Below are positions 1 to 6,828 of a stretch of 19,521 nucleotides of DNA, in pieces (position 1 is the stretch's first letter; every line of letters starts with the position of its first letter). Made by a program: the position numbers and the translations under genes. The notes below the pieces were generated by a model. The model worked only from the letters and a program-made list of their open reading frames with translations, was not told the origin of the DNA and ran no database searches. The stretch is from Myxococcales bacterium (GTDB taxonomy: Bacteria; Myxococcota_A; UBA9160; SMWR01): positions 1 through 19,521 of the forward strand of contig JACZVU010000032.1 in NCBI GenBank assembly GCA_022572485.1, read 5' to 3'.

Positions 1-853
1 GCCCGGAAAGCTTGTCCTCGACGGTGCGCAGGATTTCACCGCTCTCGGGCAGGCGCGTCGTGAGTTCCTCGAACGTGAGTGTCTTCGGTCCGTCTTTCGC
101 GGACAGGACGACTCTCCCTTCTTGAAGGGAGATCTCCGTGACGCCATCTTCTCTCGTATCGATCCGACCGGTACGGGCAAAGACCGTCTGACCGATGTCG
201 GGCAGCCAGAGCAAGACCCCCTTCAAACGGTCGCCCCGCGCGTTGACCTCCCGCGCTTCGAGTCGCCAGTCGCCAAATTGGGTCACGATACCCTGCTGAA
301 TCTGCGACCAGGGTTTTTCGAGTGAAATCGTTACGAACACCCGATCGAGGGCGCGACTGGTCCACGGCGCTATGGACAGCGAGAGACCGGCGGCCACCAG
401 CGTCATTGCGCTCGCGAACGCGACGAAGGGCCACACCAACCGCGCAGCCGTGATACCCGAGGCCTCGAGGGCGAGGATCTCGCGATCAGCGCCCATGCGG
501 CCGAGCGTCACCAGACAACCCATCAAGACTGCGAACGGAAGCATCAGCGTCGCCGTCGGGACCGCCTGATAAAAGGCAATCAAGCTGACGGTTCCGCCGC
601 TCAGTCCACGGTTGACGAAAAGATCCGAGAGTTCGAGCAGGTTCTGAGTAAGCACAACCGTCGTGAGGCCGAAGAGAGCAAAAAGCGTAGGCGTGAGGGC
701 TTCTTTGGCGAGGAATCGATAGAGGGTCAGACCCGGACGGCGGTGAATCGGCGCAGCGGGCTCCACGCGGCGCCCATCCGGCGAGGCCACCCACGGGGGG
801 CATCCGGCTTTTGCCGCCAACGGGCCTGGACTACAGTTCGATTTCTCCCCCAT
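1..853 (-). CDS. lptF: LptF/LptG-family LPS export permease, 3' end cut by window edge
   Basis: Translated by hand on the minus strand: an open frame of 284 codons from an ATG at 853-851 with no stop before position 1, so the C-terminus lies outside the window. In the family (YjgP/YjgQ), LptF and LptG form the inner-membrane permease of the LptB2FG ABC complex that extracts LPS for transport to the outer membrane. The protein shows a hydrophobic segment after 'LYRFLAKEAL', a second around 'LIAFYQAVPTATLM', the typical 'LPFAVLMG..VTLGRMGADREILALEASGI' stretch, a third membrane segment, then the start of the periplasmic beta-jellyroll ('GDWRLEAREVNARG'). The ATG adds about 35 residues before the usual N-terminus. 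GTG codons at 790 or 766 are alternative starts, and none has a clear Shine-Dalgarno. F versus G is not decided; I favour F because LptF usually precedes LptG in operons and the next minus-strand gene would lie off the edge. Confidence 0.85.
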   Translation of the reverse strand, partial: MGEKSNCSPGPLAAKAGCPPWVASPDGRRVEPAAPIHRRPGLTLYRFLAKEALTPTLFALFGLTTVVLTQNLLELSDLFVNRGLSGGTVSLIAFYQAVPTATLMLPFAVLMGCLVTLGRMGADREILALEASGITAARLVWPFVAFASAMTLVAAGLSLSIAPWTSRALDRVFVTISLEKPWSQIQQGIVTQFGDWRLEAREVNARGDRLKGVLLWLPDIGQTVFARTGRIDTREDGVTEISLQEGRVVLSAKDGPKTLTFEELTTRLPESGEILRTVEDKLSG

Positions 854-925
854 ATGGACAAAAGCCTAGGTCTCTAGAGTGGTCGGAGGCAATGATCTGC
901 TTTACAGAAAGGGCAGCGAATATTC
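854..925. promoter_or_regulatory. Divergent intergenic region between lptF-like gene and nucleotidyltransferase
   Basis: These 72 bases separate two genes that start back to back, so promoters for both directions should lie here or inside the 5' ends. No convincing -35/-10 pair was seen by eye. An AGAAAGGG run about 10 bases before the ATG at 926 can serve as ribosome binding site for the rightward gene. Confidence 0.35.
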
Positions 926-1690
926 ATGAGAGCGATCCTACTCAGCGCAGGACAGGGCAAGCGCTTGTTGCCGTTGACGGCATCGAGACCGAAATGCCTG
1001 CTGGAGATCAGCGATGACCAATCGGTGCTGGATCTCCAGCTCGGTTCTCTCGCCCGTTGTGGAATCGAGCACACCACCGTGCTCGTCGGCTTCGGAGCCG
1101 AATACGTCGAGCACAGCATCGCGGAAGCCCGCTTCGGCGAAATGGAGATTGAGACGCTCTACAACCCGTTTTATGCGATCACCGACAACCTCGCGACCTG
1201 CTGGATCGCCCGCGCCGCAATGACCGATGATTTCATCCTCTTGAACGGAGATACCGTCTTCGAAGACGATTTATTGCATCGGGTTCTCGAAGCGCCACAG
1301 ACGCCGATTGCCGTCACCGTCGATCGAAAACCCGAATACGATGCGGACGACATGAAGACCACACTCGACACCGATGGGCGCTTGCTTGCAATCGGTAAGC
1401 AGCTGCCGCTCCACACAGTAGATGGAGAGTCGATCGGGATGCTTCGATTCCAAGGGATCGGCGTACAGGCGTACCGAGATGCACTGGATCTCGCAATGCA
1501 CCAACCGGAGTCGTTGAGCAATTGGTATCTCTCCGTCGTGAACGAACTCGCCCAGAAGATTGCGATCCAAACCATATCGATCGAAGGGCTCTGGTGGTCG
1601 GAAATCGATCTGCCCGAAGACCTCGACGGCGTACGCGGGCACTTCTTGCAACACGGCAACCACCTGGATCCCACGAAATCGACGGGCTGA
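926..1690 (+). CDS. Nucleotidyltransferase, LicC / inositol-1-phosphate cytidylyltransferase-like
   Basis: A 254-residue single-domain NTP transferase. It opens with the nucleotide-binding signature 'SAGQGKRLLPLT' (residues 7-18) followed by P22-K23. It has the 'YNPFYAITDN' segment (79-88), the metal-binding 'LNGDT' (106-110), a 'DDMKTTLD' strand (141-148) and a C-terminal 'WWSEIDLPEDL' (223-233). This layout is that of the LicC-type phosphocholine cytidylyltransferases, of PntC-like aminoethylphosphonate cytidylyltransferases and of the IPCT domain that makes CDP-inositol, rather than the larger glucose-1-phosphate enzymes. The inferred reaction is NTP (probably CTP) plus a small alcohol phosphate giving a nucleotide-activated alcohol and PPi in the cytoplasm. 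The substrate cannot be told from sequence. The location upstream of a CDP-alcohol phosphotransferase supports a head-group activation role. The ATG at 926 is preceded by a usable purine-rich ribosome binding site. Confidence 0.8.
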   Translation: MRAILLSAGQGKRLLPLTASRPKCLLEISDDQSVLDLQLGSLARCGIEHTTVLVGFGAEYVEHSIAEARFGEMEIETLYNPFYAITDNLATCWIARAAMTDDFILLNGDTVFEDDLLHRVLEAPQTPIAVTVDRKPEYDADDMKTTLDTDGRLLAIGKQLPLHTVDGESIGMLRFQGIGVQAYRDALDLAMHQPESLSNWYLSVVNELAQKIAIQTISIEGLWWSEIDLPEDLDGVRGHFLQHGNHLDPTKSTG

Positions 1691-1916
1691 CCGAAATCGG
1701 CTCCAGGGGAGCGAACCGATCGGCTCAGGGGTCCCGGGGCTTGCCGACCGCTTCTCAAAACGCACCCGGTCTTCTCAAAACGCGCCCGGCCTCAGCGCAG
1801 CGGGCGCGGTGCCAGCGCGAGGCCCGTTGGTAGGATTGGATCGAACCCGTGCCCATCAACCCCTGGGGGAGCCGCGCTCGCGATCAGCCCGGGTGAATAG
1901 GCTATAGAGCCCTCCA
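1691..1916 (+). other. Non-coding gap upstream of the ABC exporter
   Basis: 226 bases without a credible gene; open frames here are continuations of out-of-frame shadows. The gap holds the tandem 20-bp repeat. Just before the ATG at 1917 lies a TATAG (1903-1907), but it is too close to be a normal -10 for a leadered transcript. No strong Shine-Dalgarno precedes the ATG. No hairpin followed by a T-run was seen. Confidence 0.4.
1751..1790 (+). repeat. Two tandem copies of a 20-bp unit
   Basis: The 20-base unit starting CTTCTCAAAACGC occurs at 1751-1770 and directly again at 1771-1790. The copies differ at unit positions 14 (A/G) and 20 (T/C). The repeat lies in the 226-base gap between the nucleotidyltransferase and the ABC exporter gene. 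It could be a duplicated regulator site or simple slippage; no protein can be named. Confidence 0.7.
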
Positions 1917-3653
1917 ATGAGTGTATTCCGCTATTTCACCAGCCGATACCGCGCGCAAAGCTTGCTGGTGCTGTTTTGCATCCTGCTCGGCGGAGTGCTC
2001 GACGGTGTCGGAATCTCGGCGATGCTGCCCGTCCTGGTGATCGCCATGCGGAGATCATCGGACACCCCAGGTTCGGAATCCGCAGACACCTCCGCGCTCG
2101 GTGAAACTGTCGACAGAGCGCTCGAGACCATCGGCCTCGAGCCGGAACTGCACGTACTGCTCCCGTTCATCGTGATTTTGTTCTGGGTGAAAGGTGGCAT
2201 CATTCTCTTCGCCAAACGTCAGGTCGGTTACACGGTGGCCAGGATCGCCACCGATCTGAGGCTCGAGATGCTTCAGGCCCTGATGGCCGCGCGCTGGGGC
2301 CACTTCACACGACTGCGAACCGGTAGCGCCGCAAACGCTCTCGCAACCGAAGCCCAACGCGCGTCCACCGCCTACGAACACATGGCCCAAGTCTGTGGGC
2401 ATCTGATCGAATGCCTCATCTACCTCGGGTTGGCGTTCACGATCTCGATACCGATCACGATCGGCGCAGCCGTAGCAGCGATCATTACCCTGAGCGGACT
2501 GCACCAACTGGTCAAGATGTCGGGCAGAGCCGGGACCAAGCAGACCAAATTTCTGAAGTCCCTGCTCACCCAGGTGATCGACAACCTGCAGGCCGTGAAA
2601 TTGCTCAAGGCAACCGGACGCGAGTCGCTGATCGAGTCGCTGCTCGAAAGCGACACGGCTCAACTCAACAAAGCGCTCCGGCGGCGCGTCTTCAGCCGCG
2701 AGGCCCTGCGCTCGATACAGGAGCCGGTTCTCATCTCTTCTCTTTGCGCCATGATCTACATCGTGATTTTACTGGGAACACCGTTTGCGGAGATGTTCCT
2801 ACTCGCGGCGCTCTTTATTAAAACGAATACAAGCTCCAACAAGATGCAGCGCCGCTATCAGCAGATGATCACGGAGGCGAGCGCGCTCTGGTCGATGCGC
2901 GACATGATCGACAACGCGACTGCCGATAGTGAGATGATGACGACCGGTGCTTCGCCCACTCTCGAGCAGAGCGTCGACCTCCGGAACATCCGGGTCGAAT
3001 TGGACGGCACTGTCGTTCTCGACGATTTTTCGTTTTCGATTCCCGCTGGGAAAATTACGGCCCTCCTCGGCGCATCGGGCTCGGGCAAAACAACCACGGC
3101 GGATCTCATCACAGGGCTGATCCGCCCCGAAGTCGGCGAAATCTACATCGACGGGGTTCCACTCGGACAACTCGACCTCCGCGAGTGGCGGCAGCTCATC
3201 GGCTACGTGCCCCAGGAGATCCTCATGCTGCACGACAGTGTGGCGAAAAACGTGAGCCTCGGGGATCCGAATTTGACGCCCGAAGACATCGAACGGGCAC
3301 TCCGAGATGCGGGCGCATGGGAATTCGTCTCGGAACTTCCGGGTGGAGTCGACTGCTCGGTGGGCGAGCGCGGCATGCGGCTCTCGGGTGGGCAGCGCCA
3401 GCGGATCGCGATCGCGCGCGCGCTCGTTCACGGCGCAAAGCTCCTGATTCTCGACGAGGCGACAACGGCCCTCGACCCGAAAAGCGAGGCCTTCGTCTGG
3501 GCAGCCGTCGAGGCGCTGCGCGGACGCGCGACGGTGCTCGCGATCTCGCACCAACCGGCGCTGACGGGTGTGGCTGACCGGATCTATCGAATCATCGATG
3601 GGAAATGCACGGAGATCGAATCCTCTCGTTGCTCCGATCGCGCCGCATCCTGA
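1917..3653 (+). CDS. ABC exporter, fused membrane and ATPase domains (MsbA/PglK-like half-transporter)
   Basis: A 578-residue half-transporter, the usual size for the exporter class, which works as a dimer in the inner membrane. Residues 1-about 310 are the membrane domain with hydrophobic stretches near 15-45, 80-100, 160-200 and 265-300. Residues 353-578 are the ATPase: Walker A 'GASGSGKTT' (385-393), Q-loop Q433 in 'YVPQE', signature 'LSGGQRQR' (489-496), Walker B 'LLILDE' (509-514) and H-loop H545. All key residues are present, so it should be active. Family members flip lipids or lipid-linked oligosaccharides, or export peptides. Lying among nucleotidyltransferases and lipid genes, a lipid or lipid-linked glycan cargo is the most likely inference. 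The next gene starts 31 bases downstream, suggesting co-transcription. Substrate specificity cannot be read from the sequence. Confidence 0.9.
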   Translation: MSVFRYFTSRYRAQSLLVLFCILLGGVLDGVGISAMLPVLVIAMRRSSDTPGSESADTSALGETVDRALETIGLEPELHVLLPFIVILFWVKGGIILFAKRQVGYTVARIATDLRLEMLQALMAARWGHFTRLRTGSAANALATEAQRASTAYEHMAQVCGHLIECLIYLGLAFTISIPITIGAAVAAIITLSGLHQLVKMSGRAGTKQTKFLKSLLTQVIDNLQAVKLLKATGRESLIESLLESDTAQLNKALRRRVFSREALRSIQEPVLISSLCAMIYIVILLGTPFAEMFLLAALFIKTNTSSNKMQRRYQQMITEASALWSMRDMIDNATADSEMMTTGASPTLEQSVDLRNIRVELDGTVVLDDFSFSIPAGKITALLGASGSGKTTTADLITGLIRPEVGEIYIDGVPLGQLDLREWRQLIGYVPQEILMLHDSVAKNVSLGDPNLTPEDIERALRDAGAWEFVSELPGGVDCSVGERGMRLSGGQRQRIAIARALVHGAKLLILDEATTALDPKSEAFVWAAVEALRGRATVLAISHQPALTGVADRIYRIIDGKCTEIESSRCSDRAAS

Positions 3654-3684
3654 CCCTCTCAGAGCTTCGCAGAGGCCGCTCCCA

Positions 3685-4485
3685 ATGAACGAATTCAACG
3701 CACTCGTACTCGCAGGGCGTCGCAGCTCGACAGACCCACTCGCGGAAGTCCGGGGCGAAGCCCACCGAGCCCTCCTCGAGGTGGCCGGGGTGCCCATGTT
3801 GCTCCGAGTGGTTCGCGCCCTGCGCGCTTCGTCGAGCGTCGATCGGATCGCGGTAAGCATCGACGACCCAGGCGCGTTCGAAGTCGTACCCGAACTGCGC
3901 ACACTGCGGGCCAGCGGCGAGATCGCCCACCATCCGAGCCTCTCGTCGCCGAGCCGCAGCGTGCAAGACGCGTTGAGCGGTGGCTTGCTCGGAGGCCGGG
4001 TGCTCGTCACCACCGCTGACCACGCCCTGCTGACGCCGAAGATCATCGACCACTTCGCGGCGTGCGCCGAGCAATCAGACGCCGACGTGGCGGTGGGAGT
4101 CGTGGCCGAATCGGTGATTCGAGCCACCTACCCTTCGACCACACGAACCTATCTGCGATTTCGAGACGGTGGATACTCGGGCGCCAATCTTTTTGCGTTC
4201 CGATCGCAGCAAGCCCTTCGGGCCGCCGAATTCTGGATCAGGGCGGAGGCTTTTCGCAAGCAACCGTGGCGGCTCGCGAATGCCTTCGGCCCGATGACTT
4301 TGTTGCTCTTTGTGCTGCGCCGACTCAGCCTCGAAGAAACCCTCGAACGCGCATCCCGTGTGATCGGTTGCCGGATCCGCGCAGTGTCTCTCCCGTTCGC
4401 GGAAGCCGCGATCGATGTCGATCGACCGTCAGATCTCGCTCTGGCGTCGGAGATCTTGTCAGCGCGAGGCGAAACGGCGGAATGA
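3685..4485 (+). CDS. MobA-like NTP transferase family protein
   Basis: A 266-residue Rossmann-type nucleotidyltransferase. It begins 'NEFNALVLAGRRSS', has 'HRALLEVAGVPMLLRVVRAL' (the usual lysine-then-GxPML element, here with Arg in place of Lys), a metal-site-like 'TTADHALLTP', 'GGYSGANLFAF', and ends with 'IDVDRPSDL', a common C-terminal element of this fold. The classic GGxSxRMGxDK loop of molybdenum-cofactor MobA is not present, so this is a divergent family member. It may be closer to CobY/IspD-like enzymes or may have altered activity. I chose ATG 3685, preceded by AGAGG at 3671-3675, over an upstream in-frame ATG that would overlap the ABC gene by 86 bases. The gene lies 31 bases after the ABC gene and ends 45 bases before a convergent phosphoesterase gene. 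The substrate is unknown. Confidence 0.72.
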   Translation: MNEFNALVLAGRRSSTDPLAEVRGEAHRALLEVAGVPMLLRVVRALRASSSVDRIAVSIDDPGAFEVVPELRTLRASGEIAHHPSLSSPSRSVQDALSGGLLGGRVLVTTADHALLTPKIIDHFAACAEQSDADVAVGVVAESVIRATYPSTTRTYLRFRDGGYSGANLFAFRSQQALRAAEFWIRAEAFRKQPWRLANAFGPMTLLLFVLRRLSLEETLERASRVIGCRIRAVSLPFAEAAIDVDRPSDLALASEILSARGETAE

Positions 4486-4530
4486 GCGCGCCGACTCGGC
4501 CCGCGGTGACCTTCCTCGCCTGAGATTCCG

Positions 4531-5457
4531 TCAACCCACCAGCACCCGCTCAGCCTCGGCGTGGAATCGACCCGATCCAGGATCGTAACCCCGGGTTCGC
4601 AGCGCGATCCGAAACCGCGGGCCTCCGCTCCCACAATTTCGCTCGATCTCGTAGACGTGGTACTGGGCGCAGCGCTCTGGCCTCTGGCCGATGTCGGACG
4701 CCGAACGTACACCGACGACCGGGATCGAACCATTGGGTCCATCGATCGCGGCGAGCAGCGTGCGGTGATTGTGGCCGTGTACGACGAGTTCGGCGCCCAC
4801 GCGACCAATGACACCCCGGAGTGACTCTGCATCCCTCAGCCACCTCCGCGGGTGCGTCGCGCCGATGGTGATCGGATGGTGAATCGAAATCACCCGACAG
4901 AGGTCGGAGCCCGCGAGGCGGTGAAGCATGCGCTCGAGCCGCTTGAGCTGGGCATCACCCAGGGTTCCGGTGGCGTCGAAAAGCCGTGTCGGCAGCGCAG
5001 AACACAATCCGACCACGGCCAGCGGGCCGCGAACCCGCAGCGTGGGAAACCGGTCGCGGGGGTCGGGGCTCTCCGCGGCGGTTTCGCCGTCATCGGATTC
5101 GAAATAGTCCGACCAGAGATTCCACGAGGCGGACTGCGCAACGCGCACGTAGGCATCGTGGTTTCCGGGCACGATCGAAACGTCCCGCGCATCGCCGAGC
5201 CGCTTCAAGCATTCTCGCGCGGCGCTGAACTCAGAAACGAGAGAGAGGTTCGTCAAGTCGCCGGTCACCACCAGGTGATCGACCGGGGTGCGGCTCAAAT
5301 CGTCCATCAACGCGTCGACGACCGAGATGCGATGGAATCGCTGGCGCCGGATTCGCCAGGAAAGCCAGCCGAAGAATCGTTTGTTGAGCAGATGGAGCGG
5401 GTTGTCGACGACGACGGGCGTCGCGTGGAGATCCGATAAGTGCCCCAAAGAAAACAC
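4531..5457 (-). CDS. Calcineurin-like metallophosphoesterase (Icc/CpdA-type)
   Basis: 308 residues with the complete dinuclear-metal signature of the family: 'DLH' (9-11), 'GDLTN' (66-70), 'GNHDAY' (98-103), 'IHHP' (192-195) and 'VHGHNH' (226-231). No signal peptide or membrane segment is evident, so it probably acts in the cytoplasm. Family members hydrolyse cAMP, UDP-diacylglucosamine (LpxH), nucleotides or other phosphoesters; the fold alone does not give the substrate. Its place between two nucleotidyltransferases and a CDP-alcohol phosphotransferase makes a phospholipid or head-group phosphatase or pyrophosphatase plausible, but this is inference. The start is a GTG at 5457-5455, supported by a GAGGGG Shine-Dalgarno 8 bases upstream on the minus strand. 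It is divergent from the next gene. Confidence 0.88.
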   Translation of the reverse strand: MFSLGHLSDLHATPVVVDNPLHLLNKRFFGWLSWRIRRQRFHRISVVDALMDDLSRTPVDHLVVTGDLTNLSLVSEFSAARECLKRLGDARDVSIVPGNHDAYVRVAQSASWNLWSDYFESDDGETAAESPDPRDRFPTLRVRGPLAVVGLCSALPTRLFDATGTLGDAQLKRLERMLHRLAGSDLCRVISIHHPITIGATHPRRWLRDAESLRGVIGRVGAELVVHGHNHRTLLAAIDGPNGSIPVVGVRSASDIGQRPERCAQYHVYEIERNCGSGGPRFRIALRTRGYDPGSGRFHAEAERVLVG

Positions 5458-5465
5458 GGAATTTT

Positions 5466-5471
5466 CCCCTC
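5466..5471 (-). promoter_or_regulatory. Ribosome binding site fixing the GTG start of the phosphoesterase
   Basis: GAGGGG on the minus strand, 8 bases before the GTG at 5457-5455. It supports this non-ATG start over internal ATG codons. Confidence 0.55.
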
Positions 5472-5568
5472 ACCTCGGGTGATCGGCAAGGCTAACCCAG
5501 CCCCGAGTCCTGTGATACGCTCCGCGGCCGCTCACGAAGCTTCCCTCCTCGAAAATCGGCGGAATCGG

Positions 5569-6828
5569 ATGCCACAGTTACCAGCAGGCGATGCACCTTC
5601 GGCGTGGATCATTGGAAGCAAACGCTCTCCCGAGGTCCGGGTGTGGGCGCTCAGCACCTCGGAGCGCCACCGCCGCCTGCTGGCGAGAGCCGGCTGCAAA
5701 TCCATTCGCACGCTCGACGCGAACGAAAATCCGGGCGATCCGCAAACGCCGAGTGTGATGATCGTTCGCTCCGACGCAATCCTCGATGAGCGGCTCGTCG
5801 AGAGCCTGTTCGCGGCTCGAAACACGATACTCGTCGCCAACCACACGCGAGACCACAAGTGGGGGGGAGCCGTGGCGGCCCACGTGGATGCTGCACACGC
5901 CGCCGAAACCCTCGACACGCTGCGGCTCGCCACGCAGGGCGAGCCACCTTCGACACCCGAGGGTGAGTGGCCCACCCCCGCGGCCGGCATCCGGCTCGCG
6001 GCGCCGGGCGACCTCACGCCCGCCTACTCGGCACGGCTTCGTAAATTCGATCCGCCATATATCTATCCCGCTTGTGCCGAGAAGATTCGCGAGATCGAAG
6101 ACCGCATCTTCCAGTCGTCGTACAAGGGTGTCACCGACCTGATCACCAAGTGGCTCTGGCCGCGCCCGGCAGCGGCTGTCGTCCGCGTGCTGGCACGCGC
6201 TGAGATTCAGCCAAACGCGGTAACGGCACTGAGCTGGCTGCTCGCGATAGCCGCTGGGGTGCTCTTCTGGCGAGGTTGGTTCGGATTGGGATTGGCCTGC
6301 GGCTGGCTGATGACGTTTCTCGACACCGTCGACGGCAAACTCGCGCGCGTCACGTTGACGTCGAGCCGATTCGGACACGTTTTCGACCACGCCCTCGACC
6401 TCATCCATCCACCGCTCTGGTATCTCGCTTGGGGCATCGGCCTATCGGGGACCCTCGACGCCGCCACGATCGTGGTCATCGTGGGCTATCTGCTCGGACG
6501 CGGCCTCGAGGGCATCTTCATCCTCACGTTTGAGATCGAAACCCACTGCTGGCGGCCGATTGACTCGCTCTTCCGGACGATCACGGCCCGCCGCAATCCG
6601 AATCTGCTGTTGCTCACCGTGGGAACCCTGGGCGGGCGACCCGATCTCGGGCTCGTAATGGTCGCGATCTGGACTGTCGTATGCACGGGCTTCCACATCG
6701 AGCGAATCCTGCAAGCGCTGTTCGAACGGTCCCGCGGAATTCGAATTGAGTGCTGGGACGAGACGTCTCACTCCGGGCGGGAACCACCGCGCAACGGATC
6801 GCAGCCCGATCCCGAGGGTGTCGATTGA
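5569..6828 (+). CDS. CDP-alcohol phosphatidyltransferase with an extra N-terminal domain
   Basis: 419 residues from ATG 5569. Residues about 190-390 are a membrane CDP-alcohol phosphotransferase domain with the full catalytic signature D-x2-D-G-x2-A-R-x8-G-x3-D-x3-D at 252-277 (D252, D255, G256, A259, R260, G269, D273, D277), flanked by several hydrophobic helices. The enzymes replace CMP of a CDP-alcohol with another alcohol, making phosphatidyl-glycerol, -serine, -inositol or di-inositol phosphates. Residues 1-about 165 form a soluble alpha/beta-looking region ('VWALSTSERHRRLLARAG', 'SVMIVRSDAILDERLVESLF') without a nucleotidyltransferase GxGxR loop. It resembles the position of the IPCT domain in two-domain IPCT/DIPP synthases but looks degenerate or different. 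A GTG at 5440 would extend the protein by 43 residues across the divergent phosphoesterase start and seems less likely. The stop overlaps the next start. Confidence 0.87.
   Translation: MPQLPAGDAPSAWIIGSKRSPEVRVWALSTSERHRRLLARAGCKSIRTLDANENPGDPQTPSVMIVRSDAILDERLVESLFAARNTILVANHTRDHKWGGAVAAHVDAAHAAETLDTLRLATQGEPPSTPEGEWPTPAAGIRLAAPGDLTPAYSARLRKFDPPYIYPACAEKIREIEDRIFQSSYKGVTDLITKWLWPRPAAAVVRVLARAEIQPNAVTALSWLLAIAAGVLFWRGWFGLGLACGWLMTFLDTVDGKLARVTLTSSRFGHVFDHALDLIHPPLWYLAWGIGLSGTLDAATIVVIVGYLLGRGLEGIFILTFEIETHCWRPIDSLFRTITARRNPNLLLLTVGTLGGRPDLGLVMVAIWTVVCTGFHIERILQALFERSRGIRIECWDETSHSGREPPRNGSQPDPEGVD

Noticed and set aside
2799..4127. 442-codon open frame on the minus strand across the ABC and MobA-like genes
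   Set aside because: Antisense to two well-supported genes with intact motifs; composition is typical of a shadow frame in high-GC DNA.
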